In this document: positions 62,001 to 64,000 of the stretch, piece after piece
Position numbering within the stretch: the stretch's first letter is position 1
How the letters are laid out: every line of letters starts with the position of its first letter
Origin: Aptenodytes patagonicus
Taxonomy: Eukaryota > Chordata > Aves > Sphenisciformes > Spheniscidae
DNA: 64,000 nucleotides
Direction of reading: 5' to 3'
Assembly: GCF_965638725.1 (NCBI RefSeq)
Contig: NC_134951.1
Coordinates: 78,061,068-78,125,067 of the forward strand
Program-made: the position numbers and the translations under genes
The notes under the pieces: model-generated
Databases searched by the model: none
Told to the model about the DNA's origin: nothing
Seen by the model: the letters and a program-made list of their open reading frames with translations, nothing else

Positions 62001-64000
62001 CCTAGGAAGGGTCGGAGCGTCACAGGAGCCGCCAGCTGAGACAGCCAGGAGTCCTGCGGGGCGGTGCAGTGTCAGCACTGGGAAACCTCAGGTGCATCTT
62101 GGGGGAGAAACACTAATATTCCCTTCTTCCTGAGGATGAGGGACTGAAGGGATGTGCGTGGAGGAATCGGTTGGGATCAATGACTTTATCAGGCCTGTTG
62201 ACAGCTCATGCTATTTCTCTTTGTCATATGGACGATGTAAAAGAAGTAGGTTAGCTTTGCTATAAACTTGCTTTTCTGTTAAATCAGCCAGTCCCCCTTC
62301 TTGCAACCCAAATTTCCAGTGACAGGCATGATAAAGTAGAGGTTTCCACTGAAGCCAGGGAGGTTTGTGTCAAACCTGGAGTACCGCAGAGGTCCAGTCC
62401 CTCCTTACCCCCTTCCACTTTTAAGGTGGGAAAAGGTTAGACTTAAAGTCAGTAAACAAAGATTAAAAGTATACCTGCATATACATTTGAAAATCACTCA
62501 AATATTATAGGTTTGACATCTATTTGTTATCAAAAGCTTAAAGGCTGTAAGCCTAATTCTGCTGATGGTGCCACCTAATCCAGCTGTGCTCTCATCCTGT
62601 GACTGTTCGCTGGACTCTCGAGGAACAGCTGGAGTCAGAGTTGTGGCTCTGTCCTGCATGGAAAGACAAGTCCTTACGTTCTCAGTCATTTTGGCAGTAC
62701 CTCTGGCCGATATAGTTGAGCCATGTCAAAGAGAACAATACACCAGAAATAAAATTGTTTTCGCCAGATGAAGAACTTCAAATACTTCAAATTTAAGCAA
62801 GCTAATAGTATCAGGTCCTTGAAAGGTGCATTGAAGAGAATCCCAAAAGAAAATTAGAAAGAGCAGATCTAGCAAGAAAAACAGAGTAATACCAACGTGA
62901 GTTAGTATTAGACAGCCAGGTGGAGGAGATGTATCTAGACAAAGGGATAGTTCGAGTGGCAGGTTTAAAAGCCACTTTCCAATGCTGCTTTTGAAGTAGC
63001 TGGTTTTAAAAACACTTGTGAAATGGGTCTGCCAAACGTTCAGCTTTTCCCATTTTTTGTTTATTAGGGAGTGGAGAACAATTGAAGTTTTTATGACATA
63101 CAAAGTACATTCTTCACTAAATGTCGCTCCATTTTCTCTTAGCAATTGAAGATTTTGTTGTAGAAGAGTTACAGCTCTACATACTGTACCTGATTTTACA
63201 GTCTATGCTATATCCATCCATCTCCATCTCACTGCCTTATGCTTGTAAGTTTTCAGGAGGCCTGGTGCTGGAATGGGTTTCATGTTTTATTCTTCCAGAA
63301 GCGGCTGCTGAGTCAAACAGTGGGCTGTAGTTCTCCAGGAACTGAAACAGTGGCTTGATGTAAACCATGTGTTTTGGAGCCCAGGCCACACGCTTTGTGT
63401 GGGTGGCAGCAGGGAGCCCTGGGGGCTGGAGCCGTGCAGCCAGGAGAGCTCGCAAGCCTCCTGCTCGATTCTTCTGGACTGTCGGGGTGGGTTTTTTGTC
63501 ATCTTGATGGACCTGAAGGAGCAATGACTTGATGCCTCTCCCTCCAGAGTGGGAGTAGGTTTCAAAATAAGCTGGAGACAGAGGGTGCTACCAAGGTTTC
63601 AGCTGGGAGTGCACCAAAGAGCTTTGGATGAAGTCTTGAATCAAAGAACTCAAATGCATGTGGTGAGGGATATTTTTAAGTGCTTGTGAGACAAACGTCA
63701 GTCTCCAAGTGACGATCATAAGTGAAAATACATGCTGTAGTGACACAATTACGTAAAATAAAGCAAAGGGGCTTTTCTTAAGGCATAGCTCTCCATAGCA
63801 TCTCTTGAGAAGAGTGTGGAAAGGGAAAGATGGAAAATACAAGCTTTCCTTTTTTTAAAATTATATCAGTGGTGAATCTGGGAGCTGTATGGCTCAGAAC
63901 GGATGGCTTTTGCTGTTACTGCTCTGGGCCCAGTTGGAGGAACTGTTCCCGTGAATTTTTTCTTGCTTGGTTTACGCATGCAGCAAAGCATAACTTACTG

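Larger units (their letters stand above)
47171..64000. other. Presumed intronic sequence downstream of the signal-peptide exon
   Basis: Moderate GC content falling with distance from the island. No interspersed element was recognised. Several splice-flanked open segments occur (48361, 51903, 55466 and 63143) and are discussed as findings; none has a recognised domain. Confidence 0.4.

Noticed and set aside
1..64000. CRISPR arrays, tRNA or rRNA genes, bacterial operons, phage modules
   Set aside because: No spaced direct repeats, no tRNA-like promoter boxes with cloverleaf noticed, no dense same-strand coding. The sequence is vertebrate nuclear DNA.

Overview
The window is vertebrate nuclear DNA, most probably from a bird. 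The signs are three CR1 LINE copies with the typical avian 3' tail (TTCTATGATTCT-type repeats), a solo LTR, two CpG islands in otherwise AT-rich DNA, and a single-exon SF3B5 gene matching the vertebrate protein almost to the last residue. Nothing looks bacterial or viral: there are no operons, CRISPR arrays or dense ORFs. Gene density is very low.

Layout. 1-15.9 kb: non-coding DNA with a TA/CA microsatellite, a clean solo LTR (2655-3252, minus strand, flanked by a 5-bp target duplication), an old CR1 fragment (about 4246-4725, plus), two diverged copies of an unidentified repeat (3573-3707 and 5379-5500) and a short CR1 tail (14103-14192, minus). 15.9-17.1 kb: CpG island with the SF3B5 promoter (ZNF143-like, NRF1-like, ETS-like and E2F-like sites), the 86-codon CDS and a polyadenylation signal. 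17.1-28.3 kb: mostly non-coding, with two well-spliced candidate minus-strand exons (20834-20911 and 25830-25895). They share reading phase and end in an acidic tail, so they look like the 3' end of an unidentified gene transcribed towards SF3B5. 28.3-29.6 kb: a 5'-truncated CR1 with a recognisable but broken reverse transcriptase. 29.6-45.9 kb: non-coding, with a pyrimidine tract, a purine-skewed stretch and an AT palindrome. 45.9-47.2 kb: second CpG island, with what looks like the first coding exon of a secreted or membrane protein (signal peptide, then a consensus splice donor). 47.2-64 kb: probably its first intron or introns; several splice-flanked candidate exons are noted but none is firm.

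The only securely identified gene is SF3B5, a small core subunit of the SF3b complex of the U2 snRNP. Its usual mammalian neighbours, STX11 and PLAGL1, are not recognisable here. The identities of the minus-strand gene and of the signal-peptide gene could not be settled by reading alone. I did not find a convincing new biological system. The most useful leads are the two unidentified partial genes and the unidentified diverged repeat pair.
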